A stretch of 64,000 nucleotides of DNA. It comes from Pseudomonas sp. Its GTDB lineage: Bacteria > Pseudomonadota > Gammaproteobacteria > Pseudomonadales > Pseudomonadaceae. The stretch is taken from the NCBI GenBank assembly GCA_030699825.1, contig JAUYKV010000039.1, forward strand, positions 62,001-126,000, given 5' to 3'. The position numbers were made by a program, and so were the translations under genes. Positions 30,383-39,520 of the stretch are shown here, one piece after another. The first letter of the stretch is position 1. Each line of letters opens with the position of its first letter. The notes under the pieces were generated by a model, which saw only the letters and a program-made list of their open reading frames with translations, was not told where the DNA came from and did no database searches.

Positions 30383-31150
30383 GTCGTAAATATTCTTCTT
30401 CTTCCAGTCTTCATCGCCTTCCAGGCTTTTCAGGCCATCGGTCAGCTCGCTGACGTCGTCGGCTGCCGGTTTGCCCATGTCCACCACCATGGCATTGGCG
30501 CGGGCGAGTTGGCCTTCGAATTTCTGCAGCGGCGCTTGGTAACGCGCGCTGTCGGTTTGCTTGCGCAGGAACTGCACGCCGCGTTCGTACGCCAAACGCG
30601 CCTGGCCGGGCTGGTTCTGTTGCAGGGCCAACTGGCCCAGGTTGCCGAACAGTTCGATATGCAATTGCACCAGCATGTGGCGAACTTCATTGACCCAGTG
30701 CTTGGCTTCATTGGCGGGCAGGATACCGTCCTGGGCGCAGCGGGTGATTTGCCCGTGCAGGTTTTCCAGTTGAAAGCGCACTTCCTTGGCTTTGACTTCG
30801 CTGACGATCTGCTGCAATGGATTCTGTACGGGTATCGCGTCGCCCTGGGCAATCAACTGGCGCAATGCTTCGAGTTGCGCTTGGCTGTCGGCATTGCTTG
30901 GCTGCAATTGCACCAGGCGCTGGGTGAAGTGCATCTGCAGGCGGCTGAGCATGAGTTTCAGTTGCGGCGTCATCAGCTGTCCGGGCAAGGACTCGGAGAT
31001 ATTGGCGCAACGGCGGATACGGTCATTGAGCTCGGTCCTGAGGCGGGACTTTTCCAGCTTGTTGTTCTCGACCATATGATTGACGTAGGCAATGGCGATC
31101 AATAAGGCGATGCCGCCGACAATCAGCAGGGTAATTACCAGTGGGGACAT
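30380..31150 (-). CDS. Membrane-anchored helical hypothetical protein
   Basis: A 256-residue protein with one N-terminal transmembrane helix (VITLLIVGGIALLIAIAYV) and a long, mostly helical cytosolic part rich in Gln and Leu. The segment LGQLALQQNQPGQARLAYERGVQFL resembles a single TPR-like hairpin. I know no function. It is encoded upstream of gst on the same strand, separated by a family 2 element, and is a candidate first gene of that unit. GAGG precedes the ATG. Confidence 0.75.
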   Translation of the reverse strand: MSPLVITLLIVGGIALLIAIAYVNHMVENNKLEKSRLRTELNDRIRRCANISESLPGQLMTPQLKLMLSRLQMHFTQRLVQLQPSNADSQAQLEALRQLIAQGDAIPVQNPLQQIVSEVKAKEVRFQLENLHGQITRCAQDGILPANEAKHWVNEVRHMLVQLHIELFGNLGQLALQQNQPGQARLAYERGVQFLRKQTDSARYQAPLQKFEGQLARANAMVVDMGKPAADDVSELTDGLKSLEGDEDWKKKNIYD

Positions 31151-31269
31151 CGGTACCGCCTCGCGAATGCTGGTTTTCGTCGGAGTGTAATGCCTTAGCC
31201 ACGGTGCTGATAGAGCAGCCGTATGATCTGGCGTGAAGTCATTGATTTTAAAAAAAAATTATAGAGAGG

Positions 31270-31298
31270 TTGACGACTCTGCGCAGGATCCATAGAAT
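31270..31298 (+). promoter_or_regulatory. tRNA operon promoter
   Basis: TTGACG (31270-31275), 17-bp spacer, TAGAAT (31293-31298), followed by a GC-rich discriminator GCGCGCC as in stringently controlled stable-RNA promoters. Confidence 0.82.
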
Positions 31299-31371
31299 GC
31301 GCGCCACTTCCAGTGCAATGCTTTATTGCAATGAACGGGAAGTCGGAAGGATGTTGCAGGTTCCGGGTTGC

Positions 31372-31447
31372 GTCCCCTTCGTCTAGTGGCCTAGGACACC
31401 GCCCTTTCACGGCGGTAACAGGGGTTCGAGTCCCCTAGGGGACGCCA
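31372..31447 (+). tRNA. tRNA-Glu (TTC), copy 1
   Basis: 76-nt cloverleaf: acceptor GTCCCCT/AGGGGAC, anticodon loop CTTTCAC (anticodon TTC), T-loop GGTTCGAGTCC, encoded GCCA 3' end. Confidence 0.97.
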
Positions 31448-31474
31448 TTATTGTTGTAGATGTTCGTTGTATTT

Positions 31475-31550
<76 letters not shown>

Positions 31551-31623
31551 GATTTTCCAGCGGTGCGTCTATAGCGCTGTCTGGGTCAGTCGGTAAACAA
31601 CCGGTTGAGGCAATGAGTTCCAG

Positions 31624-31699
31624 GTCCCCTTCGTCTAGTGGCCTAGGACACCGCCCTTTCACGGCGGTAACAGGGGTTCGAGTCCCCTAGGGGACGCCA
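31624..31699 (+). tRNA. tRNA-Glu (TTC), copy 2
   Basis: Identical in sequence to the copy at 31372. The spacer to the following tRNA-Gly is also nearly identical, so the Glu-Gly unit was duplicated in tandem. Confidence 0.97.
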
Positions 31700-31725
31700 T
31701 TTTGTTGTAGATGTCTGTTGTATTT

Positions 31726-31801
<76 letters not shown>

Positions 31802-31824
31802 TATTTCAAGGTAAGCAACGAAAA

Positions 31825-31848
31825 CGCCGCTCACTGAGCGGCGCTTTT
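31825..31848 (+). terminator. tRNA operon terminator
   Basis: Stem CGCCGCTC/GAGCGGCG, loop ACT, then CTTTT. Confidence 0.85.
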
Positions 31849-31873
31849 GTATCTGCATGATTTTACCGCTCAA

Positions 31874-31909
31874 GAAAAAGCCCGCCGGTGATGCCGTGCG
31901 GGCTTTTTC
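31874..31909. terminator. Bidirectional terminator between the tRNA operon and the 31927 gene
   Basis: Perfect 12-bp stem GAAAAAGCCCGC (31874-31885) / GCGGGCTTTTTC (31898-31909). It has T-tracts in both directions and mainly serves the minus-strand gene ending at 31927. Confidence 0.85.
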
Positions 31910-31926
31910 GTTTAATAGCTGCGCTG

Positions 31927-32337
31927 CTAGTGCTTGCTGCCTTGGGTGGGCATGGTCAGCAACTGCTTTTCCTGATTCCAGTCGAAGGGTTCGTCGTTCT
32001 CCTGGGCGTAGAAGCGCCGCTCTTCCAAGGCCTGGTACATCTCGATTTCTTCGTCGGGCATGAAGTGCAGGCAATCGCCACCGAAGAACCACAACAGGTC
32101 GCGCGGAACCAGATGGGCGATTTGCGGGTAGCGCTGGAAGATCTGGCTGATCAGGTCCTGGCCGAGGTAAAGGCTGGCTTCCGGGTCGTTCGGCAGATCG
32201 GCCAGCAATTCGTCATAGCGTTCCAGGTACATGGCATGGCTGTCATCGAGGATCTGCTCGGCTTCGCCCAAGGCAACCAGAATGGTGCGCAGATGGGCGA
32301 GCAGGGCGAGGTGATGATCGAGGTGGGTGTTGGCCAT
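31927..32337 (-). CDS. Conserved hypothetical protein, PA2817-like
   Basis: A 136-residue acidic protein (MANTHLDHHLALLAHLRTILVALGEAEQI...). No membrane segments; the motif VPRDLLWFFGGDCLHFMPDEEI looks structured. From memory it resembles the PA2817 family, which in P. aeruginosa lies beside an acyl-CoA dehydrogenase gene, as here (fadE starts at 34867 and ends 82 bp upstream). Function unknown. ATG 32337 has AGGA upstream. Confidence 0.75.
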   Translation of the reverse strand: MANTHLDHHLALLAHLRTILVALGEAEQILDDSHAMYLERYDELLADLPNDPEASLYLGQDLISQIFQRYPQIAHLVPRDLLWFFGGDCLHFMPDEEIEMYQALEERRFYAQENDEPFDWNQEKQLLTMPTQGSKH

Positions 32338-32419
32338 GACAAAAATCCTGTAGGTAAAACGGGCGCGCAAGTATAAGGCTCTGCGTGCCCACTGTCCCTG
32401 GCCGTGAACAACTACTACG

Positions 32420-34867
32420 CTAGCGCACCTTGCCGCGGCCGAGCTTCAGCTCTTCCTTGGCGAAGTCGTCGACGTCGATCACCACGCGCCGCGCTGTTTC
32501 GGCCTGGCGCAGGCTCTGCGCTTCTTCTGCAGTGAGGATGCCGGCACCGACTGCGGTGTCGATCAGGTTGTGTCCCGGTGCTTCCTGCAGCAGACCTTGC
32601 TTGAGCGCCTTGTCCAGTTTCTTCTGCAGGGGTTGCGCGCTTTGCAGCAGATCCATCGCCTGCTGCAGGGCGGCCACCGGGTCGTTCTGTGCTTGAGGGC
32701 GGTAGCAACCTGCAAGCAGCTCTTCCAGGGCTGGATCGCCGCTGTTGCGTCCGATGATCGCGGCGACCTGGGCATCCTGTGCGTCGCTTGGGCCTTTGTG
32801 GCGGCGGCCGAAGGGGAAAACCAGCACACGCAGGACATAACCGAGCAGTTTGCTCGGGAAGTTGCTGAGCAGTTCATCCAGCGCCTGTTCGGCGTGGCCC
32901 AGGCTTTCTTCCATGGCCCAGCACAGCAGCGGGCGCGAATGCGCCGGGTAATCCAGGTCGTGGTAGCGCTTGAGCGCCGCCGAGGCCAGGTACAGATGGC
33001 TGAGCACATCGCCCAGGCGTGCAGACAGTCGCTCGCGGCGTTTCAGTTCGCCGCCCAGCAGCATCATGCTCAGGTCGGCAAGCAGGGCGAAGGCCGCCGC
33101 CAGGCGATTGAGGGCGCGGAAGTAGGGGCGGCTGATGTTGTCGCCCGGTACCTCGCTGAAGCCGCCCAGGCCGAGGCTGAGAATCAGGCTGCTGGCCGCA
33201 TTGCTCACGGCAAAGCCGATGTGCTGCAACAGCAGTTGATCGAACTCCAGCAGCGCTTGTTCCTTGTCTTCACGACCGGCCAGGGCCATTTCCTTGAGGA
33301 CGTAGGGGTGGCAGCGGATCGCGCCCTGGCCGAAGATCATCAGGTTGCGCGAGAGGATGTTGGCACCTTCCACGGTGATGAAGATCGGTGCGCCTTGCCA
33401 GGAGCGCGCCAGGTAGTTGTTGGGGCCCATGATGATGCCCTTGCCGCCATGCACGTCCATGGCGTGGCTGATGCACTCGCGGCCACGCTCGGTCAGGTGG
33501 TATTTGAGAATCGCCGAGAGCACCGAGGGTTTTTCACCCAGATCTACCGCGTTGGCCGTCAGGATCCGTGCGCTGTCCATCAACCAGGCATTGCCGCCGA
33601 TGCGGGCCAGGGCTTCCTGGATGCCTTCGAAGGCCGCCAGCGGCACATTGAATTGCTCGCGTATCTGGCTGTACTGGCCAGTGACCAGGCTGGTGAATTT
33701 GGCCGCGCCCGTGCCTACTGCCGGCAGGGAGATGGAGCGGCCGACCGACAGGCAGTTCATCAGCATCATCCAGCCTTTGCCGAGCATGTCCTGGCCGCCG
33801 ATCAGGTAGTCCAGCGGGATGAATACGTCTTTCCCCGAGTTCGGTCCGTTCATGAAGGCAGCGCCGAGCGGCAGGTGACGGCGGCCGATTTCCACGCCGG
33901 GCGTGCCGGTCGGCACCAGCGCCAGGCTGATGCCGAGGTCTTCCTGCTCGCCGAGCAAGTGATCCGGGTCGTAGGCCTTGAAGGCCAGGCCGAGCAGGGT
34001 CGCGACCGGGCCCAGGGTGATGTAGCGCTTTTCCCAGGTCAGGCGCAGACCGAGCACTTCCTCGCCTTGCCACTGACCTCTGCAGATTATTCCGCTGTCC
34101 GGCATGGCGCCGGCGTCGGAGCCGGCCAGCGGGCCGGTTAGAGCGAAGCAGGGGATGTCATCGCCACGGGCCAGACGCGGCAGGTAGTGCTGGCGTTGCT
34201 CGTCGGTGCCGTAATGCAGCAGCAACTCTGCCGGGCCGAGGGAGTTGGGCACCATCACGGTGGAGGCCAGGTCGCCGCTGCGGGTGGCCAGTTTCATCGC
34301 CACCTGGGAGTGGGCGTAGGCGGAAAAGCCCTTGCCGCCGTATTCCTTGGGGATGATCAGGGCGAAAAAACCGTGCTGCTTGATGTGTTCCCAGGCCTTG
34401 GCTGGCAAGTCCATCTGCTGGCCGATCTGCCAGTCGCTGACCATGGCGCAGAGTTCTTCGGTGGGACCGTCGAGAAAGGCTTGCTCCTCCTCGCTCAGTT
34501 GCGCCTTGGGGTAGGCCAGCAGCTTGTCCCAGTCCGGACGGCCGCTGAACAGTTCGCCGTCCCACCAGACTGTGCCGGCTTCGATGGCATCGCGTTCGGT
34601 GTCCGACATCGGTGGCAGCACCCGCTGAAACCAGGCGAACATGGGCGCGCTGAACAGTTTTCGCCGTTGTTCCGGCAGCATCAGCGGTAGCGCCACGGCC
34701 AGGAGCAAGAGCCAGAACACAAGCAACAGCCAGGTCGGTGCATGGCTGAACAGGCCCATGAGGATCAAGTACCCGGCAACCACGCCGAGGGCGGGCAGCG
34801 GTGCAGTGCGGCGGTGGGCGAGGTAGGCCGTGCCAACCAGCAGAACGAGTAACCAGACAACGAGCAT
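32420..34867 (-). CDS. fadE: Acyl-CoA dehydrogenase FadE
   Basis: Large membrane-associated acyl-CoA dehydrogenase of 815 residues, catalysing the first step of fatty-acid beta-oxidation. Two N-terminal transmembrane helices (MLVVWLLVLLVGTAYLAH and LLLVFWLLLLAVALPLML) precede the flavoprotein domains. FALTGPLAGSDAGAM is the FAD/substrate motif and VHGGKGIIMGPNNYLARSW the C-terminal helical motif, followed by the FadE-specific DUF1974 domain. ATG 34865-34867 has GGAGG upstream. A half-element of repeat family 2 (GGTTGTGAAAAAAACTCTC) lies 40-60 bp upstream. Confidence 0.93.
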   Translation of the reverse strand: MLVVWLLVLLVGTAYLAHRRTAPLPALGVVAGYLILMGLFSHAPTWLLLVFWLLLLAVALPLMLPEQRRKLFSAPMFAWFQRVLPPMSDTERDAIEAGTVWWDGELFSGRPDWDKLLAYPKAQLSEEEQAFLDGPTEELCAMVSDWQIGQQMDLPAKAWEHIKQHGFFALIIPKEYGGKGFSAYAHSQVAMKLATRSGDLASTVMVPNSLGPAELLLHYGTDEQRQHYLPRLARGDDIPCFALTGPLAGSDAGAMPDSGIICRGQWQGEEVLGLRLTWEKRYITLGPVATLLGLAFKAYDPDHLLGEQEDLGISLALVPTGTPGVEIGRRHLPLGAAFMNGPNSGKDVFIPLDYLIGGQDMLGKGWMMLMNCLSVGRSISLPAVGTGAAKFTSLVTGQYSQIREQFNVPLAAFEGIQEALARIGGNAWLMDSARILTANAVDLGEKPSVLSAILKYHLTERGRECISHAMDVHGGKGIIMGPNNYLARSWQGAPIFITVEGANILSRNLMIFGQGAIRCHPYVLKEMALAGREDKEQALLEFDQLLLQHIGFAVSNAASSLILSLGLGGFSEVPGDNISRPYFRALNRLAAAFALLADLSMMLLGGELKRRERLSARLGDVLSHLYLASAALKRYHDLDYPAHSRPLLCWAMEESLGHAEQALDELLSNFPSKLLGYVLRVLVFPFGRRHKGPSDAQDAQVAAIIGRNSGDPALEELLAGCYRPQAQNDPVAALQQAMDLLQSAQPLQKKLDKALKQGLLQEAPGHNLIDTAVGAGILTAEEAQSLRQAETARRVVIDVDDFAKEELKLGRGKVR

Positions 34868-35047
34868 GCAAAAACCTCCATGGCGGCGAGTTGGAAAGAG
34901 CCAGTGGTTGTGAAAAAAACTCTCCGTGGTGAGTCTAGCCGGCATCCACACAAAGATGGCGACAAGGGCGCCGAGCTTGGCCGAATAGTCGTGACATGCC
35001 CTCGCGCAGCGTCGTTAGGCGGGGTGTTCTATCAAGGCGAACCATCA

Positions 35048-35350
35048 ATGCGTGAATACCTGGAACCCGGGCGCTGCATCGATAGTGACCACCAGGCGCT
35101 GGTGGAGTTCGCTGCAATGTCGCGCGGTAGCGGTCGCAATCCGGTTGAGTAGGCGGTCAGGCTGTATTACGCGGTGGGCGACGGCATTCGCTATAACCTT
35201 TATACATTCAGTACCGATCCCGAAGCTTTGAAAGGCAGTCATGCGCGAGAGTTACTGCGTGCCGAAGGCCACGCTGCTGGCGGCCTGTGCGCGACATCGT
35301 GGGATTTCCGCGTGAATTGGTCTGGCCGAAGATGCGCCGTTGCCGGTGGG
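35048..35350 (+). pseudogene. Decayed transglutaminase-like protein gene
   Basis: Translation from ATG 35048 gives MREYLEPGRCIDSDHQALVEFA, stops at TAG 35150-35152, and continues in frame with AVRLYYAVGDGIRYNLYTF. Near 35240 the homology shifts to another frame, giving SYCVPKATLLAACARHRGI with the Cys-containing core motif of the transglutaminase-like (arylamine N-acetyltransferase-like) superfamily. A further TGA replaces an expected Arg codon just after. Homology then fades and the C-terminal half, with the His/Asp of the triad, is missing. So there are at least two stops, one frameshift and a truncation. Confidence 0.8.
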
Positions 35351-35469
35351 GGATTTTCAGGGCGAAGCCGCGCATTAGCATCTGCGCCCGACCCATCCTG
35401 CACAAGACGGGTCGTCTGCATCTGGCTGAAAATTGTCGCTAGCCAGCTTTGCTCATGACATGAAGCTGA

Positions 35470-36018
35470 TCAATTATTGATCAGGCTGAGGAATTCGCTG
35501 CGGGTGGCGGCGTTGTTGCGGAATTCGCCGAGCATCACCGAGGTGACCATGGTGGAGTTCTGCTTTTCCACGCCGCGCATCATCATGCACATGTGCTGGG
35601 CTTCGATCACCACGGCGACGCCAAGAGCGCCGGTCACTTGCTGGATGGCCTCGGCGATCTGCCGGCTGAGGTTTTCCTGGATCTGCAGGCGGCGGGCGTA
35701 CATGTCGACGATCCGCGCGACCTTGGACAGGCCGAGCACCTTGCCATTGGGGATGTAGGCAACGTGGGCCTTGCCGATAAACGGCAGCAGGTGGTGCTCG
35801 CACAGCGAATACAGCTCGATGTGCTTGACCAGTACCATTTCGCTGTTGTCGGAGCTGAACAGCGCGCCGTTGGTGACGTCTTCCAGGCTTTGCTGGTAGC
35901 CGCGGCAGAGATACTGCATGGCCTTGGCGGCACGCTTGGGGGTGTCGAGCAAGCCTTCGCGGGACGCGTCTTCGCCGAGTTGACCGAGGATTGCGGTGTA
36001 GTTTTGTTCCAGGGACAT
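35470..36018 (-). CDS. folE: GTP cyclohydrolase I
   Basis: First enzyme of folate (pterin) synthesis, 182 residues, homodecameric T-fold. Zinc ligands and active-site residues are visible in [21 protein letters not shown] (Cys and His) and [17 protein letters not shown] (Cys). [22 protein letters not shown] and the C-terminal RSEFLSLI complete the family pattern. ATG 36018 has AGAAGA upstream. Pseudomonads often carry several folE genes. Confidence 0.94.
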   Translation of the reverse strand: MSLEQNYTAILGQLGEDASREGLLDTPKRAAKAMQYLCRGYQQSLEDVTNGALFSSDNSEMVLVKHIELYSLCEHHLLPFIGKAHVAYIPNGKVLGLSKVARIVDMYARRLQIQENLSRQIAEAIQQVTGALGVAVVIEAQHMCMMMRGVEKQNSTMVTSVMLGEFRNNAATRSEFLSLINN

Positions 36019-36411
36019 GATCTTCTTATGGACCTTCTAAAGGGAGGACAGCAGATGCGCAGGGTAGGGTGCAGGCGCTGCGCTGGCAAGAGCGGCGCAC
36101 GACAGATTGCCTTGGCGGTGGCCAGCCGGACCGGTGCTAGAGCAAGCAAGACGCGTTATCGGCAGGAAGCAGATGCTTGCGTGCGGATACGGAGCTTTAT
36201 TAAGAAGCTTTAGTTTGGTTATGTACCCGTTATCTGTTGAACCAGAGCACAACCTCCTCGTGGGAGGGGCTTTAGCCGCGAAACATTGCCAGTGTTTCGA
36301 ATATTTTCGCGGATGAAACGGAACGCCGCCCGGCCGCTCCTACAAAAACGTTATCTCTCATGCAACAGATAACGGGTACATAGCCTTTAGTTTGATAGGC
36401 GCCTCTGCCGC
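36019..36411. other. folE-smr intergenic region
   Basis: 393 bp. It holds a 169-bp MITE (36217-36385) and otherwise the folE promoter region. No gene is seen. Confidence 0.6.
36217..36385. mobile_element. MITE-like element, full copy upstream of folE (family 1)
   Basis: 169 bp; left end GGTTATGTACCCGTTATCTG, right end the complement of CAACAGATAACGGGTACATAGCC, about 23 bp with one mismatch. Flanked by a perfect 8-bp direct repeat TTTAGTTT (36209-36216 and 36386-36393). The interior is a REP pair like that of the copy at 23474. Confidence 0.88.
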
Positions 36412-36984
36412 CTATTCGTCGCGGCCGTCCATCATGGTGCGCTTGAGCATCACATAAACCGCACCGGTGCCACCGTGTTTGGCCAGGCAGGAGGTGAATC
36501 CCAGCACCTGGGGATGCTGACGCAGCCAGGTGTTGGCGTGGCTTTTGATCATCGGTTTACGCCCATCCATACGCACAGCCTTGCCGTGAGTGATGCGCAC
36601 GCAGCGTACTTCCAGCTTGGTGGCTTCGGCGAGGAACTCCCACAGGATGTCGCGGGCTTTTTCCACGGTCATACCGTGCAGATCAAGGCTGCCATCGAAG
36701 GGAATCTGGCCCAGCTTGAGCTTGCGCATCTGGCCTTCCTGTACGCCATTGGCGGCCCAGTACAGCGGGTCTTCAGGGCCTACGTCGATGACGAACTGAT
36801 CGGACAGACCATCGACTTTGACCGCGCCCACGGACACGGTCGCCGCCTGGCGCAGGCTGGCCAGTCGTTTGCGGTCGGGTTTGGCTTTGCCGGTATCGGC
36901 GCGGTCGTGCTTGATCGGCTTGACGCCACGCAACTCGGCTTTGAACAGGGCGCTGTCGTTATCTTCTCTGCTGTCGTCTTGCAT
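36412..36984 (-). CDS. Smr domain protein
   Basis: A 190-residue protein with a C-terminal Smr (small MutS-related) domain: SLDLHGMTVEKARDILWEFL, VRCVRITHGKAVR and GTGAVYVMLKR. Stand-alone Smr proteins of this YdaL/SmrA type are nucleic-acid nicking or ribosome-collision nucleases; which applies here is unknown. The N-terminal third is charged and probably disordered. GGAGG precedes the ATG at 36982-36984. The membrane protein gene at 37025 lies 40 bp upstream on the same strand. Confidence 0.88.
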   Translation of the reverse strand: MQDDSREDNDSALFKAELRGVKPIKHDRADTGKAKPDRKRLASLRQAATVSVGAVKVDGLSDQFVIDVGPEDPLYWAANGVQEGQMRKLKLGQIPFDGSLDLHGMTVEKARDILWEFLAEATKLEVRCVRITHGKAVRMDGRKPMIKSHANTWLRQHPQVLGFTSCLAKHGGTGAVYVMLKRTMMDGRDE

Positions 36985-37024
36985 CTGGGCCTCCGCGAAG
37001 GCCGCTAGTGTAACCAATGCCGGG

Positions 37025-37345
37025 TCAGTCGCGCTTCTTCATCAGGTGCGGGGCCATGCTCAAATCGCTGGGACGGCGCAGGCGGCGTCGGCACAAACGC
37101 CACACCGCGATGCCGGCCCACAGCAGGAACAAGCCGAATACCAGCAGTACCGCGGCTGCGCCAACCGAATCGTTCAGCGCGCCGAGCGCCGGGGCGCGGC
37201 CGAGCAGGCTGGCTGCGCCGGCCATCGTCAGCAACACGCCGAAGGCGGCAAACAGTGCGGCCAGCATGGCTGCGAGGCGCATGCGCCAGTTGCCCGGCCC
37301 GCGCGGGCGCAGGCGACGAGCATCGAAACCATCGGATAATTTCAT
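37025..37345 (-). CDS. Hypothetical membrane protein
   Basis: A 106-residue protein with two transmembrane helices (LAAMLAALFAAFGVLLTMAGAASLL and GAAAVLLVFGLFLLWAGIAVW) and an arginine-rich cytosolic N-terminus and tail. AAGGA precedes the ATG at 37343-37345. No family recognised. Probably co-transcribed with the smr gene. Confidence 0.7.
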   Translation of the reverse strand: MKLSDGFDARRLRPRGPGNWRMRLAAMLAALFAAFGVLLTMAGAASLLGRAPALGALNDSVGAAAVLLVFGLFLLWAGIAVWRLCRRRLRRPSDLSMAPHLMKKRD

Positions 37346-37444
37346 TCCGACTTCCTTAGTGGGTATCGGCGGTATGGCCGGCATACATTATGGTGGTTTC
37401 GGTGGCATGCCAAGCTTGGCGGCAGGATGTGACCTGGTCTGGAT

Positions 37445-38032
37445 TCAAATCAGGGCGCTGGCTTGCGCCACCACCGCTGCGAAGTTGTCAGCCAGGGCGA
37501 TGATCTCCGCGCGGTGTATGTCGGCGGCGCTGATGACCTTGCCGTCCAGTGTCGGCAGGTCGCGGGTGGCACAGGCGGTATCGACCACCGTGCAGCGGTA
37601 GCCGTAGTCCTTGGCCGCGCGCACCGTGGTGCTGATACTCGAGTGGGTCATGAAGCCGCAGACGATCAGGTCGAGGTGGCCAAGCGCTTGCAATTGGTCA
37701 TGTAACTCGGTCCCGGAGAAGGCATTGGGCATGCGTTTCTCCACCACGATCTCGCCGGGCAGCGGTGCCACCTCCGGCAGGTGGTGGCCGCGGGGGTCGA
37801 GCAGACCGTCGGGAATCCCCAGGTGCTTGACGTGGACGATAGCGGCGCCGGTGTTACGCGCAGCGGTCAGCAGTTTGCCGATCTCCGCGAGTGCCGGATC
37901 CAGCCCTGGCAGTTGCAGCACGCCGCTGCGGTACTCCTCCTGGGCATCGATTATCAGCAGGGTGGCATTGCCCAGGGTGGCGGGGGCATGGCTGCGCCCT
38001 GTGAGCTGAAACAGTGTTTGCGGATGAGACAT
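37445..38032 (-). CDS. Isochorismatase-fold (cysteine hydrolase-like) protein
   Basis: A 195-residue alpha/beta protein of the isochorismatase superfamily. The catalytic Asp (LLIIDAQEEY) and Lys (VVEKRMPNAFSGTEL) are present. At the nucleophile position, where the family usually has Cys (THMCVST), it reads THSSISTT, so Ser replaces Cys. The rest (YRCTVVDTACATRDLP) fits. The reaction may therefore be hydrolysis with a different nucleophile, or the protein belongs to a Ser-containing subfamily. GAGGAG precedes the ATG. Confidence 0.85.
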   Translation of the reverse strand: MSHPQTLFQLTGRSHAPATLGNATLLIIDAQEEYRSGVLQLPGLDPALAEIGKLLTAARNTGAAIVHVKHLGIPDGLLDPRGHHLPEVAPLPGEIVVEKRMPNAFSGTELHDQLQALGHLDLIVCGFMTHSSISTTVRAAKDYGYRCTVVDTACATRDLPTLDGKVISAADIHRAEIIALADNFAAVVAQASALI

Positions 38033-38207
38033 GACCGAACTCCTCGCTGGCGCGGACGACAGGGTTCATTGTCCGCTTGTGCGAGGCTGCTGTGAACCTT
38101 TTCGGCACGCAGGGATGAATAGAATCGAACCTGCCCAGAGGGCCTGGAGTGGTACGCAAAAGGAGTTGCTCATGCATTTGTTGTCACTCTGTGCCGGCGT
38201 GGTGTTA

Positions 38208-38230
38208 TCGCGGCTAAAGCCCCTCCCACA
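38208..38230. repeat. REP sequence (reverse orientation)
   Basis: TCGCGGCTAAAGCCCCTCCC followed by AC; the standard Pseudomonas REP stem, reverse of the copy at 38406. Confidence 0.8.
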
Positions 38231-38405
38231 GGGCCTGTGGGGTGTTTGCGATGGACTTGCCTTGGTCTGGGCGGGGATTTTGGTTTGTGCTGGAGGGCTT
38301 GCCTCGAAAAGTGTGGGAGGGTCCTGCGGCTGTTTGCGCTTGGCTGCTTGCCGTGGTCTGGGCGGGGGCTTTGGTCAGTTCGCGCTGGAGGGCTTGCCGC
38401 GGAAA

Positions 38406-38430
38406 TGTGGGAGGGGCTTTAGCCGCGAAA
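38406..38430. repeat. REP sequence (forward orientation)
   Basis: TGTGGGAGGGGCTTTAGCCG followed by CGAAA; pairs with the inverted REP at 38208 to form a BIME-like unit. Confidence 0.8.
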
Positions 38431-38578
38431 GGGTTTGTAGCTGCTTGGCATGGCAAGCCCTATCAGGGTTTCGGCGTGCGGGGTGGTTGGGGCTTGATCC
38501 GGCCGATTTGTCTTCGTCTCTGCGTGCAGGGCCAGTGGTTCGGCTAAACTGCGGCAACTTTTGCCAGGAGAGACTCTT

Positions 38579-39496
38579 GTGACTGCAGTGCCTACCCGTT
38601 TACGAACCCTGCGTGATTACATCCGCTGGGCTGTCAGCTGTTTCAATCGCGAAGAACTGTTCTTCGGTCACGGCAGCGACAATGCTTGGGACGAGGCGCG
38701 TCAGTTGGTGCTGGGTGCGGTGCATCTGCCCTGGGAAATCGCCGACAGCTACCTCGACTGCCGCCTGGAGGATGACGAACACGCGCATCTGCAGGCCTTG
38801 CTCAAGCGGCGCATCGAGGAACGCGTACCGACCGCCTACCTGCTGGGGGAGGCCTGGTTCTGTGGTCTGCCATTTATCGTCGACGAGCGCGTGCTGATTC
38901 CCCGCTCACCGATTGGCGAGTCGATCGAACAGCATTTTCAGCCCTGGCTGGCCGAGGAACCTGCGCGGATCCTCGACCTCTGCGCGGGCTCCGGCTGCAT
39001 CGGCATCGCCTGCGCCTATGAATTCCCCGAGGCCGAGGTGGTGTTGGCTGACTTGTCGTATCAGGCGCTGGAGGTGGCCAACCAGAATATCGAGCGGCAC
39101 CAGCTGGATGAGCGGGTCTACACGGTGCAGGGCGATGGCTTCGACGGTTTGCCGGGGCAGCGTTTCGATTTGATCGTATCCAACCCGCCCTACGTCGATG
39201 CCGAGGATTTCGCCGATATGCCGGCCGAATACCAGCACGAGCCGGCCCTGGGTTTGGCCTGCGGCGAGGACGGCCTGAATCTGGTGCGGCGCCTGCTGGC
39301 CGAGGCGGCCGACCATCTGACTGACAAGGGCCTGCTGATCGTCGAAGTCGGCAACAGCCAGGTGCATGTCAGCGACCTGTACCCGGAAGTCGACTTCACC
39401 TGGCTGGAGTTCGAGCGCGGCGGTCATGGCGTGTTCTTGCTGGCGGCCCAGCAGTGTCGTGAGCACCAGGCGTTGTTTCGCCAGCGTCTTGCCTGA
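38579..39496 (+). CDS. prmB: Ribosomal protein L3 glutamine methyltransferase PrmB
   Basis: N5-glutamine methyltransferase of 305 residues acting on ribosomal protein L3. The SAM site [20 protein letters not shown] and the Gln-binding motif [11 protein letters not shown] are present, and the N-terminal helical domain ([23 protein letters not shown]) distinguishes PrmB from PrmC. The start is GTG 38579 with AGGAGAG 7 bp upstream. Confidence 0.93.
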   Translation: MTAVPTRLRTLRDYIRWAVSCFNREELFFGHGSDNAWDEARQLVLGAVHLPWEIADSYLDCRLEDDEHAHLQALLKRRIEERVPTAYLLGEAWFCGLPFIVDERVLIPRSPIGESIEQHFQPWLAEEPARILDLCAGSGCIGIACAYEFPEAEVVLADLSYQALEVANQNIERHQLDERVYTVQGDGFDGLPGQRFDLIVSNPPYVDAEDFADMPAEYQHEPALGLACGEDGLNLVRRLLAEAADHLTDKGLLIVEVGNSQVHVSDLYPEVDFTWLEFERGGHGVFLLAAQQCREHQALFRQRLA

Positions 39497-39520
39497 TGAT
39501 GGCGCCGCCACACGCCTGGC

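Larger units (their letters stand above)
38033..38578. other. Intergenic region with REPs and a duplicated 70-bp segment upstream of prmB
   Basis: 546 bp without a gene. REP sequences lie at 38208-38230 and 38406-38430, facing each other. Between them, a segment starting CTTGCCTTGGTCTGGGCGGGG at 38256 recurs imperfectly from 38347, with REP-like ends TGTGGGAGGG. The prmB promoter probably lies after 38430. Confidence 0.65.

Noticed and set aside
38214..38557. Several overlapping frames between the isochorismatase-like gene and prmB
   Set aside because: They are created by REP sequences and the duplicated GC-rich segment; no consistent coding signal.
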